Positions 7,673 through 16,249 of a stretch of DNA of 22,183 bases are shown here, one piece after another (position 1 is the first letter of the stretch; the number at the start of each line of letters is the position of its first letter). The notes under the pieces were generated by a model that saw nothing but the letters and a program-made list of their open reading frames with translations, was not told where the DNA came from and searched no databases. The DNA is taken from NCBI GenBank assembly GCA_039033855.1, contig JBCCBV010000032.1, positions 1-22,183 of the forward strand, written 5' to 3'. The position numbers and the translations under genes are program-made. The stretch comes from JBCCBV01 sp039033855. Lineage in GTDB: Bacteria > Planctomycetota > Phycisphaerae > Phycisphaerales > Phycisphaeraceae.

Positions 7673-7709
7673 GTTTGGGATCGGCTTCGCCGAAATTGGC
7701 GACCCAAAC
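7673..7709. promoter_or_regulatory. nested inverted repeat upstream of amt
   Basis: GTTTGGG (7673-7679) and CCCAAAC (7703-7709) bracket a small hairpin TCGGC-TTC-GCCGA (7681-7693). It lies about 195 bases before the amt start codon, in a part of the gap less GC-rich than its surroundings. It could be an operator or, if transcribed, a leader structure. No known motif was matched. Confidence 0.3.
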
Positions 7710-7903
7710 TGCCAATCGCTGCCTACTTCTATAACCATGAACGGTGTTATCGCACAGGTTTTCAACGCGCCTGTTCAACTTGCTTGCATCTGAGGCAGGG
7801 TGTCGCTAGCCTGCCGTTGGAGTGAGCGTCGGGCGAGGGGTCCGCGTTCTGTTCCGCACGCCGTGATCGTGCGGAGGATTTGTCACCTAGTGGAGTGCTT
7901 GTC

Positions 7904-9616
<1,713 letters not shown>

Positions 9617-9641
9617 TTTCCCATTGCACCACCCCGCCCTG

Positions 9642-9679
9642 CCCGGCCGATGCGCTCCGCTTGCGGGGCCTCGGCCGGG
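9642..9679 (+). promoter_or_regulatory. intercistronic hairpin between amtB and glnK
   Basis: CCCGGCCGA (9642-9650) and TCGGCCGGG (9671-9679) form a perfect 9-bp stem with a 20-base loop, between the amt stop (9616) and the PII ribosome site (9697). Such elements can stabilise the 3' end of the upstream message or lower read-through, giving unequal amounts of the two products. The function here is inferred. Confidence 0.5.
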
Positions 9680-9709
9680 GCCAAGGGGCGAACCACGGAG
9701 AACCTACTC

Positions 9710-10048
9710 ATGCACATGATCGAAGCGATCATCCGACCCTCGGCTTTGGACGACGTCAAAGCCGGCCTGGCCCAACTCGGGATCCTGGGCTGTACCGCCG
9801 TCGAAGTGAAGGGCTTTGGCAAGCAGAAGGGCCATACCGAGCGCTACCGCGGCGGTCGGATGGACGTCGGGTTCCTGCCGAAAGTCATGCTCAAGATCGG
9901 CGTCAAAGACGACGAACTCGACAAGGCCCTCGAGGCCATCGGCAACGCCTGTAAGACCGGCAACGTGGGCGACGGCAAGGTCTTCGTCTACCCGCTGGCC
10001 AAAGTGGTCCGGCTGCGGACGGGCGAAACCGACCACGACGCGCTCTAA
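9710..10048 (+). CDS. glnK: PII nitrogen-regulatory signal protein
   Basis: 112 residues, the standard PII length. ATG 9710 has GGAG nine bases upstream. PII trimers sense ATP/ADP and 2-oxoglutarate and plug Amt channels with their T-loop. Visible marks: T-loop KGFGKQKGH with Q39, K58 (FLPK), the B-loop TGNVGDGKVFV with K90, and the C-loop R101/R103 (RLRTGE). Numbering matches E. coli GlnB exactly, yet position 51, the tyrosine uridylylated or adenylylated in other bacteria, is Met (YRGGRMDVGF), and position 49, the serine phosphorylated in cyanobacteria, is Gly. Linkage to amt supports the name glnK over glnB by convention only. The gene sits 93 bases after amt and is followed by an intrinsic terminator, so a two-gene operon is likely. 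Confidence 0.93.
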   Translation: MHMIEAIIRPSALDDVKAGLAQLGILGCTAVEVKGFGKQKGHTERYRGGRMDVGFLPKVMLKIGVKDDELDKALEAIGNACKTGNVGDGKVFVYPLAKVVRLRTGETDHDAL

Positions 10049-10107
10049 GCCGCACAAGAAGCCCCTGCGGGGGCCGACAACCCGATCCTCCAAACCCGGC
10101 GCGGCTC

Positions 10108-10129
10108 ACCCGAGCTCCGTCGGGTTTTT
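10108..10129 (+). terminator. rho-independent terminator of the amtB-glnK operon
   Basis: ACCCGA, a 6-base loop, TCGGGT, then TTTT. It lies 60 bases after the glnK stop. A second hairpin (GCCCC-TGCG-GGGGC, 10061-10074) precedes it. Confidence 0.75.
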
Positions 10130-10131
10130 CC

Positions 10132-10187
10132 ATGCCCCCGCCCCCGGAAGTCCGCCCCCGGAAGTCCGCCCCCGGAAGTCCGCCGGA
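10132..10187. repeat. C-rich tract and 14-bp tandem repeat, three copies
   Basis: CCCCCGCCCCC is followed by GGAAGTCC at 10146, 10160 and 10174, exactly 14 bases apart (unit GGAAGTCCGCCCCC). It starts directly behind the T-tract of the glnK terminator. The layout copies the array at 7411-7523, which also follows a terminator. Confidence 0.85.
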
Positions 10188-10195
10188 ATCGCCGT

Positions 10196-10244
10196 CACTC
10201 GGCATTCGTCATTCGTCACTCGTCACTCGGCACTCGGCACTCGG
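10196..10244. repeat. heptamer tandem repeat, seven copies
   Basis: Seven adjacent 7-base units: CACTCGG, CATTCGT, CATTCGT, CACTCGT, then CACTCGG three times. A period of 7 argues against a coding role. It lies between the 14-bp array and the promoter of the TadE-like gene. Confidence 0.9.
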
Positions 10245-10264
10245 CCGACTTTCCCGGCCGGGCC

Positions 10265-10292
10265 TTGGGATTCGCACCCGGCGCCTTAGAAT
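10265..10292 (+). promoter_or_regulatory. candidate housekeeping promoter of the TadE/TadG cluster (leaderless)
   Basis: TTGGGA (10265-10270), a 16-base spacer and TAGAAT (10287-10292) resemble -35 and -10 boxes. The -10 box ends six bases before ATG 10299, so transcription would start at or beside the start codon. No Shine-Dalgarno sequence precedes this ATG, which fits leaderless translation. Confidence 0.45.
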
Positions 10293-10298
10293 CGTGCG

Positions 10299-11375
10299 AT
10301 GCCCCCCGCCTCCTTGCCCGGCGACCTGCCCGGGCCCGCCTGGATGATTGCGCAGATCGACGCCCCCCTGCCCAGCACGCTGGGCGGGTTCCCGCTGTCG
10401 TGGCTGGTCATCGCCGGCCTCTGCGCGGCGGGCCTGATGCTGGCGCTGCGGGCGATGGCACGACTCAAACCCGTGGATTCCGCCGGAGCGGGCGCACAGC
10501 GCGGAGCGCCTGACGCGTCTAGTCCAGAACCCCTTACGAGCGAAATCCCCTCGCGCAGGTCTGGGGCCACTTCTGCGGCCACTTCCGGGGGTGCTTCCGG
10601 GGGGGGCGGCGCGCTGGCCCGAGCCGGCCGACGGCTGCGGGGCGACGGCGCGGTCACCACCATCGAGTTCGCGTTGGTGTTCCCGATCGTGCTCACGCTG
10701 ATCTTGATGCTGACGCAGGTGATGTTGATGCTCGGCGCCCAGACGCTGGTGCATTATGCGGCGTATGCGGGGGTGCGGGTGGCGGCGGTGCAGGTGCCCG
10801 CGGCGTGGGTCGATCCCGACAGCACGATCCCACTCGACGACGCGTCCGGCGGGGCGGGGCCGGTGGTGTCGGGCGTCGGCGAAGGCGGCCGGCTGTATCA
10901 ACAGATCGCCGACGCGGTGGCGGTGGCGCTGGCGCCGATCGGGGGCGAGCTGTCCGCGGGCCCGGACGAACAAGACGCCGCCGACGCGTTGTCGGAGTAC
11001 TACGGGCGGGCCGAGTTGACCCCGCCGGGCTGGATCGACCGGGTTTGGCGTAAGCGGCTGGCCTACGCCAAAGACGCCACGACGGTCACGCTGTATCAGG
11101 CCGAGCGCACCGACAACGGCGCCTGGACGGCGACCGCCTTGCCCGAGCCGGGCTCGCGGATCGGCCGGCTGAAGATGAACGCGGTCATCGGCGTGGAGGT
11201 GCGTCACCAGCTGAACCTGGGCGTGCCTTACGCGTCGGCGATCTTTGCGGACGGGCGCCGTTCGGTGGAAGAGGGCGACGAGCCGTACACCAACGTCGAC
11301 GCCCGGGCGTTCTTGCCCATCGAGGCGATCCCGCGACGGCTGCCCGAAGAACCCATCCCGGCCCGGGGGTTGTGA
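10299..11375 (+). CDS. TadE-like pseudopilin-type membrane protein
   Basis: 358 residues. A first hydrophobic helix lies at about 33-53 (LSWLVIAGLCAAGLMLALRA), followed by a low-complexity Ser/Gly/Ala linker (60-108). The TadE signature comes next: GDGAVTTIEFALVFPIVLTL at 115-134, a long helix to about 147, then VHYAAYAGVRVAAVQVP. TadE proteins are minor pilin-like parts of Flp/Tad systems, processed by a prepilin peptidase at G/A with Glu at +5. Here Glu 123 is +5 only if cleavage follows Ala 118. The remaining 190 residues are an exported domain I do not recognise. The first helix plus linker is extra relative to ordinary TadE. The stop overlaps the next start by one base (TGATG), so translation is probably coupled. 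No ATPase, secretin or major Flp pilin gene is nearby, so the assembled structure is uncertain. Confidence 0.75.
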   Translation: MPPASLPGDLPGPAWMIAQIDAPLPSTLGGFPLSWLVIAGLCAAGLMLALRAMARLKPVDSAGAGAQRGAPDASSPEPLTSEIPSRRSGATSAATSGGASGGGGALARAGRRLRGDGAVTTIEFALVFPIVLTLILMLTQVMLMLGAQTLVHYAAYAGVRVAAVQVPAAWVDPDSTIPLDDASGGAGPVVSGVGEGGRLYQQIADAVAVALAPIGGELSAGPDEQDAADALSEYYGRAELTPPGWIDRVWRKRLAYAKDATTVTLYQAERTDNGAWTATALPEPGSRIGRLKMNAVIGVEVRHQLNLGVPYASAIFADGRRSVEEGDEPYTNVDARAFLPIEAIPRRLPEEPIPARGL

Positions 11376-13993
11376 TGCGCAAACACTCTCACACCCCCAA
11401 GAATGCGGGCAGGTCTGCGCAAGCGCGGCGCGGCGCGCGACGGTCGGCGCCCACCCGGCGGGGCGTGGTGGTGCTGCTGACGCTGATGTCGGTGATCGTG
11501 CTGGCGTCGATGGTGTACTACGTGCACAACCTGGGTCGGCGGGCGCAGCTGCGGGTCGAGGTGCAGACCGCCGCCGACGCCGCGGCGCTCAGCGGGCCGG
11601 GGTGGGTGGCCCGGCAGCTCAACTTGATTGCGCACCACAACCTGGAGCTGGCGCGGTTGTTCGCCGTCATCAACGTGCTCGACGCGCTGCCGTTGGCGCT
11701 CGACGCGGCGATCGCCGAGGAGGACGAGCCCGAGCTGTCGGTCATCCCCGCGCAGGTGCTGGCCATCGAACACGCGCTCGACCAGGGCGGCATGCCCACG
11801 ATCGCCCGGCGGGAGCTGTTGTTCACCCAGGCCCGGTTGCAGAACTCGTTGCAGAGCCTGGACAACCAGCTGCGCGACCTGGCCGAGCAGTTGGGCGCCG
11901 ACAACCAGGCCGTGCAGCGGATGACGCGGTACGAGGACGAGTCGGCCATCGGGCATTTGCGCGAAGCGATGCGCGCGATGGACCTGCTCAGCCAGGCCAC
12001 GGCCCTGGTGGTGGATCGCTCGGCGGCCGAGGGCGCGCTGGCGGCGGCGCGGGCCAGCATGCCGTCGGGCGGGTACGACGACGCGGACGACCAGTTCGCG
12101 GTGCTGGCGTCGGACCGGACACCGGTAAAGATCGTGCGCGGGCGCTTCGGCGACCTGGGCCACGCGGTGCGGGCCGGCATCATCCCGCCCATGGCGTTCG
12201 ACCGCACGGCGGCACGCTACGAGTTCACCGCCGCCACCACGCTCTACACCGTGACCGAGTCGGGCCTGACCGACATCCCCGCCGACGCGGTGCTCACGCC
12301 CACCGAAAACCGCTCGGCCGAAGAGTTCGACCAAGAGCAGCGCGAGCGCCGCATCGAAGAACTCGTCGAAGACGGCCAACTGGCCCCGGGCGAAGACCCC
12401 GAGCCCGACATGCTCCCCCCGCCGTTCGCCGCGACCGAGCGCACCTACAACGAGGGCGAGCCGTTCAGCGAAGAGGCGCTGCTGACCGCCGTGGACAAGC
12501 TCAGCCGTCAGGGCGACGTGTTCGTGCGCGACCGGCTGCGGTTCATCGCCGAGGCCGAGGCGCTGCGCCGCGGGCCTTATGACACGATGTACGGCCAGCG
12601 GACGATCGGCACGCGCGCCTCGGGCGGGGTGTTCTCCGAGGGCGACTTTTTGAGCGACCCGCCGGGCTACCGCGAGCCGCCGGCGGTCGACCCCGCGCTC
12701 GACCCGGATCGGCGGTACTTCACCGACGGGCCGCAGCGGTGGCTGGTCGACACCACGCCGGCCACGCTCAACGACCGGCTGCGGAACGACCTGGAGGAGA
12801 TCGCGCGGATCAAACTCAGCTACGTCTGGCCGGAGCCGCGGGCTTCGCAGGACGCCTCGACGCTGCTGGGCTTCTACCTACCCGACTACGAGATCGACCT
12901 GCGGGCCGACAACGACCGCTCGGCCGACAACAGCGTGCCCGGCTTCGCCCAGGGCGACGTGGACGACCGCCCGGTGAACCAGGAAGACGACGGCGAGCTC
13001 TCGACAATCCAAGACTATGTCGACGCCGAGGAGGCCGGCGGCCTGCCCGGGGCGTACATCCGGCAGACGGCGTTCCTAATGCTCGACCTGTACCACCGCG
13101 AGGAACTCAGCCAGTTCGACCTGCGCGAGCAGCACAACCCGCCGAGCGGTATCGAGCCCAACCGGCCGGAGTGGTTCATCGACCGCGACGGCTGGCAGTT
13201 GATCACCCGGCCGGTCAGCGCCAACGACCCGAGGTTCGTGCAGGTGCAGAGGTGGTTCGACCTGAATGACGGGCCGCCGTTGGGCCGGGTGCGCAAGCGT
13301 TACAGCCCGCCGACGGGCTTCAACCAACGCCCGGAGATCTACACCTACGGGCAGGCGGTGTCCGGCGGGTACCTGTACGTCGAGAAGGTCAACCAGCAGA
13401 CCAACCCGCAGGTGGCGACGGGGTCGTACGCGTTCGGCGCGTTCCCGCAGCTCGGGCTCGAAGCCAACCGCGACGGCAACGGCAACCCCGTGCCGACCAC
13501 GCACGAGTATTGGCGCACGCGGTATTACCTGCTGGTGGGCGTAAACGTGGGCAGCCCGGTTCCGGTGGAAGACCCGCACGAGGGATTCGATTCGCTCTCG
13601 GAAGACGCCCCGGCGCCGATGGGCTTTGATTTGGAAGAACGTACGATGCAAGACCTGGCCGAGCACGGCTGGTCGGCGTACCTGGCGGTCGCGCGCAACC
13701 GCAACCCGCCGACGATGGGCCCGGGGGTATTTGACGCTTCGGGCTCGCCGATGAACGGGCTGATGGGCGTGGCGCAGTCGCGGGTGTTCAACAACCACAG
13801 CGCGGACCTGTGGACGCCGATGTGGTCGGCGCAACTCGAGCCGGTGGCCGACCTGCACAACTGGGCGCTGCTGATGCGCCAATCGGCACGGCGTGCCGGA
13901 TTGACGGCCACGGCGGCGGGGCCGGAGATGTCGGGCGTGGCCCAGGAGCTTCGGCGCGTGGCGCCGGTGTTCGACGAACTGGGGGGGCATTGA
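11375..13993 (+). CDS. TadG-like membrane-anchored protein with large exported domain
   Basis: 872 residues. ATG 11375 overlaps the preceding stop; a GTG one codon earlier is possible. A basic N-terminus (RRGARRSAPTRRG) and one helix (about 31-50, VVVLLTLMSVIVLASMVYYV) are followed by QTAADAAALSG at 64-74, the hallmark of TadG/TadE N-termini. The rest is probably outside the membrane: a helical part (about 75-230, with ARLQNSLQSLDNQLRDLAEQ), then a long acidic, Pro- and Tyr-rich part with no domain I recognise. No von Willebrand A metal site (DxSxS), found in some TadG proteins, was seen. The gene lies between two TadE-like genes with TGATG junctions on both sides, so the three products probably act together at the cell envelope. 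Confidence 0.75.
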   Translation: MRKHSHTPKNAGRSAQARRGARRSAPTRRGVVVLLTLMSVIVLASMVYYVHNLGRRAQLRVEVQTAADAAALSGPGWVARQLNLIAHHNLELARLFAVINVLDALPLALDAAIAEEDEPELSVIPAQVLAIEHALDQGGMPTIARRELLFTQARLQNSLQSLDNQLRDLAEQLGADNQAVQRMTRYEDESAIGHLREAMRAMDLLSQATALVVDRSAAEGALAAARASMPSGGYDDADDQFAVLASDRTPVKIVRGRFGDLGHAVRAGIIPPMAFDRTAARYEFTAATTLYTVTESGLTDIPADAVLTPTENRSAEEFDQEQRERRIEELVEDGQLAPGEDPEPDMLPPPFAATERTYNEGEPFSEEALLTAVDKLSRQGDVFVRDRLRFIAEAEALRRGPYDTMYGQRTIGTRASGGVFSEGDFLSDPPGYREPPAVDPALDPDRRYFTDGPQRWLVDTTPATLNDRLRNDLEEIARIKLSYVWPEPRASQDASTLLGFYLPDYEIDLRADNDRSADNSVPGFAQGDVDDRPVNQEDDGELSTIQDYVDAEEAGGLPGAYIRQTAFLMLDLYHREELSQFDLREQHNPPSGIEPNRPEWFIDRDGWQLITRPVSANDPRFVQVQRWFDLNDGPPLGRVRKRYSPPTGFNQRPEIYTYGQAVSGGYLYVEKVNQQTNPQVATGSYAFGAFPQLGLEANRDGNGNPVPTTHEYWRTRYYLLVGVNVGSPVPVEDPHEGFDSLSEDAPAPMGFDLEERTMQDLAEHGWSAYLAVARNRNPPTMGPGVFDASGSPMNGLMGVAQSRVFNNHSADLWTPMWSAQLEPVADLHNWALLMRQSARRAGLTATAAGPEMSGVAQELRRVAPVFDELGGH

Positions 13994-14769
13994 TGCGCAG
14001 CGTTCCCCGGCCGGACCGCAGGAAGCTCGCCCGCGCGCGGCGCGGCACGGCGATGAGCGAAACGCTCCTGGTCCTGCCGTTCCTGCTGGTGATCTTTTCG
14101 CTGATGTTCTTCCTGGGGCTGAACCTCAAGCGGCTCGAGCGGGCGACGATGCTCGGCGGGTACGAGGCCCGGCGCCAGGCCGTGGTGGGCGAAGGGCCCG
14201 GCGGGACGCTGGCGACCGAGCGCACGGCGTTCGGGGAATTATTCTTTGAAAGTCAAGAAAGACTCGACGTCGAGGTCCTCGACCAAGACGACTTCCCTCT
14301 GGCGGAAGACCTGGAAGACGCCTGGCGCACGGCGGTGGCGGCGGCGCCCTCGGAATCCGGGGCGGACGATCTGCTGACGCAGTATCTGGACCGCGTCCCG
14401 GCCGGGCGCTCGGTGCGGGTGCGGCTGAACACCGACGACCGCATCCCGCTGTGGTCCGAGCTGACCGACCCGGTGCTCGAACACCGCACGGCCATGGTGG
14501 GCAGCCAGTGGCGGTTCGCCGACGCCGTGGGCGAAGAGGCCAACCCGTTCGGCGGGGTGTACCGCACGCAGGCCGACCTGGAGTTTGGTTCGCGGCGCGA
14601 CCTGTTCGCCGCCCGGCTGCTCGGCGATGCCTGGCTCGACCAGTACGCCCCGGGCTTCCGCGACGCGGTGCAGCCGATGGCCGACGCGGGCAACCTGTAC
14701 GCGGCGGCGGTGATGAACTGGATGCTCGGCTCGCCCAGCTACGCCGGGCCGAACCTGCCGACGCAGTAA
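13993..14769 (+). CDS. second TadE-like pseudopilin-type membrane protein
   Basis: 258 residues. ATG 13993 overlaps the TadG-like stop (TGATG); the frame stays open back to 13810 but would then run through the upstream gene. A basic start (RPDRRKLARARRG) is followed by TAMSETLLVLPFLLVIFSLM: Gly 18 with Glu 23 at +5 is the exact arrangement of a prepilin-peptidase site, followed by one helix (about 24-45). The exported part (about 210 residues) includes RRQAVVGEGPGG, SVRVRLNTDDRIPLWSEL and RRDLFAARLLGDAWLDQYAPG and has no domain I recognise. It ends the three-gene cluster and converges on gspF with 61 bases between. TadE-type membership is inferred from the N-terminus only. Confidence 0.7.
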   Translation: MRSVPRPDRRKLARARRGTAMSETLLVLPFLLVIFSLMFFLGLNLKRLERATMLGGYEARRQAVVGEGPGGTLATERTAFGELFFESQERLDVEVLDQDDFPLAEDLEDAWRTAVAAAPSESGADDLLTQYLDRVPAGRSVRVRLNTDDRIPLWSELTDPVLEHRTAMVGSQWRFADAVGEEANPFGGVYRTQADLEFGSRRDLFAARLLGDAWLDQYAPGFRDAVQPMADAGNLYAAAVMNWMLGSPSYAGPNLPTQ

Positions 14770-14816
14770 CGCGGGTGGCACGGCGGGCAACTCGTCCGGC
14801 GCTTCACTTTTATCCA

Positions 14817-14831
14817 AGTTCTTAAAGAACT
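14817..14831. repeat. short palindrome between convergent genes
   Basis: AGTTCTT-A-AAGAACT has 7-bp arms around one base and touches the last base of the gspF stop codon. It could contribute to ending transcription or bind a regulator. The stem has almost no loop, so it is a poor intrinsic terminator. Confidence 0.3.
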
Positions 14832-16168
14832 CAGCCGGTCTGCGTGCTCGCCTGGAACACCGGCAGCAGCAGCGCCAACGCCAAGAAGCCGACCAGCAGG
14901 CCCATGCCCACGATCATGGCCGGTTCGAGCAGTTGGGTGGCGGTTTTGACGCGCTGGTCGAACTCTTCCTCGGCGAAGTCGGCGACTTTGGTGAGCACGT
15001 GTTCGAGCCGGCCGGATTTTTCGCCCGCGGTCACCATCTGCCGGACGTTAGCGGGGATCAGGTCGGGATCATCGAACGCGTCCGACAGCTGCCCGCCGCG
15101 TTCGAGGTGGTTGGAGATGCGGTCCCACAGCTGCTCGTAGCGGTGGTTGCGGGTGACCTTGCGGACCAGGCGGATGACGTCGAGGATCGGCACGCCCGAG
15201 GCGAACAGCGTGCCCATCATCCGGGTCGATCGGGCCAGGAACAGCTGCCGGGTCAGCGGGCCGACCACGGGCAGCGAAAGCTTGAGCGAGTCGAGCGACC
15301 GCCGACCGAAGTCGCTGCGGCGGAACAGCCAGAAGCCGACCGCCGACGCCACCACGGCGCCGAGGCAGAGCCAGGGCTGGCCGGTGACCAGGTCCGATGC
15401 GCCCAGCAGCACCCGGGTCGGGCCGGGCAAGGTGTCGCCCTTGGCGGCGAAGAGTTTTTCGAAGCGGGGCAGGATGAACGCCACCAGGCCGACCACGATG
15501 ACCGACGCCAGGCCGAGCATGACCAGCGGGTAGGTCATCGCGCCGCGGGCCTTGGAGATCACGGCCTGTTCCTTGCCCAGGTATTCGCTGGCGCGTTCGA
15601 GCATGACGCCCAGCCCGCCGGAGGCTTCGGACGCTTCGACGAGCGCGATCATGACCCGGGGGAACACGCGTGGATGGGCCGACAGCGCGACCGACAGCCC
15701 GTCTCCACCGCGGATCACGGCCGCGACGTCGTCGAGCACCGACTGCAGCGCGGGGTTGGGCGTCTGGCCGACGATGCAGTCCATGGCGTCGGAGATCGGC
15801 ACGCCGGTGTCGATCATGACCGCCAGCTGGTGGGTAAAGGCCACGACCTCGACGCGTTTGATGCGTCCGCGGACGGTCTTGTTTTTCGAAGAGGATTGCG
15901 ACGGCTCGGCCGAAGCGCCGGCGGCGGACAGGCTGGGCCTGGTGTTGTGGGCTTGCGCGGGCGCGGGCGCAGTCGAGCCGGAGGCGCCGTGCTTGGCTTT
16001 GGCGGCTTTGGCGGCTTTGGCGGCTTTGCCCTTGCCGGGGCGGAGGTCGATGGGGAACAGGCCCTGGTCGCGCAGCGATGCGGCGGCGGCGTCGAGGCTG
16101 GGCGCCTGGAGGTTGCCCGCGGTCAGTTGGCCGGAGCGGTCGCGGGCCTGGTAGTGGAATGCGGACAT
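14831..16168 (-). CDS. gspF: type II secretion / type IV pilus inner-membrane platform protein (GspF/PilC family)
   Basis: 445 residues from ATG 16168 (MSAFHYQARDRSGQ, the typical GspF start). The frame is open further upstream, but the extra 18 residues are not family-like. Two GspF domains lie at about 108-233 and 309-437, each with the family's helical bundle and a glycine-rich segment (GDGLSVALSAHPRVFP, GGQLSDAFDDPDLIP). Membrane helices lie near 214-234, 264-282 and 415-437. The protein should couple the GspE motor to pilin-like fibre growth. A 60-residue Lys/Ala/Ser/Pro linker (about 44-103), with a 9-base DNA repeat, separates the N-terminal 40 residues from the first domain and is longer than usual. 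Whether the machine is a secretion system or a pilus cannot be told from these genes. It lies 81 bases after gspE, probably one operon. Confidence 0.9.
   Translation of the reverse strand: MSAFHYQARDRSGQLTAGNLQAPSLDAAAASLRDQGLFPIDLRPGKGKAAKAAKAAKAKHGASGSTAPAPAQAHNTRPSLSAAGASAEPSQSSSKNKTVRGRIKRVEVVAFTHQLAVMIDTGVPISDAMDCIVGQTPNPALQSVLDDVAAVIRGGDGLSVALSAHPRVFPRVMIALVEASEASGGLGVMLERASEYLGKEQAVISKARGAMTYPLVMLGLASVIVVGLVAFILPRFEKLFAAKGDTLPGPTRVLLGASDLVTGQPWLCLGAVVASAVGFWLFRRSDFGRRSLDSLKLSLPVVGPLTRQLFLARSTRMMGTLFASGVPILDVIRLVRKVTRNHRYEQLWDRISNHLERGGQLSDAFDDPDLIPANVRQMVTAGEKSGRLEHVLTKVADFAEEEFDQRVKTATQLLEPAMIVGMGLLVGFLALALLLPVFQASTQTG
15995..16027. repeat. in-frame 9-bp tandem repeat in gspF
   Basis: GGCGGCTTT is repeated at 16001, 16010 and 16019 with a partial copy before. 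On the - strand it encodes the Lys-Ala-Ala repeat of the GspF linker. Confidence 0.8.
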
Positions 16169-16249
16169 GGCGGGCTCTCGATCGGCGGGGTCCGGCTGGG
16201 TCTGGTGGGGGCCGGTGCGCACCGGTTCACGCGTACGGGTACCGGCGGC

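Larger units (their letters stand above)
7080..7903. other. 824-base intergenic region between the exported-protein gene and amt
   Basis: No convincing protein gene lies here. It contains the leader of the 1055-residue gene (- strand), the palindrome TTGAA-N4-TTCAA at 7153-7166, a set of hairpins and a + strand intrinsic terminator ending at 7409, a C-rich tract and 14-bp tandem array (7411-7523), a 16-bp palindrome at 7611-7626, a nested inverted repeat at 7673-7709 and the amt leader. No sigma-54 promoter with correct spacing was found before amt. Confidence 0.6.

Noticed and set aside
7690..7720. Sigma-54 promoter before amt (TGGC...TGCC)
   Set aside because: The GG and GC elements are eleven bases apart instead of ten, and the surrounding bases do not fit.
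7163..7765. 200-codon - strand frame with Gly-Tyr-Phe-Arg-Gly repeats
   Set aside because: The repeats come from the 14-bp array, whose period shifts frame at each unit. No start signal is seen and the rest is not protein-like.
10299..14769. A complete Flp/Tad pilus locus
   Set aside because: Only TadE/TadG-type parts are present. No TadA ATPase, TadB/C, secretin, prepilin peptidase or Flp pilin gene is visible.
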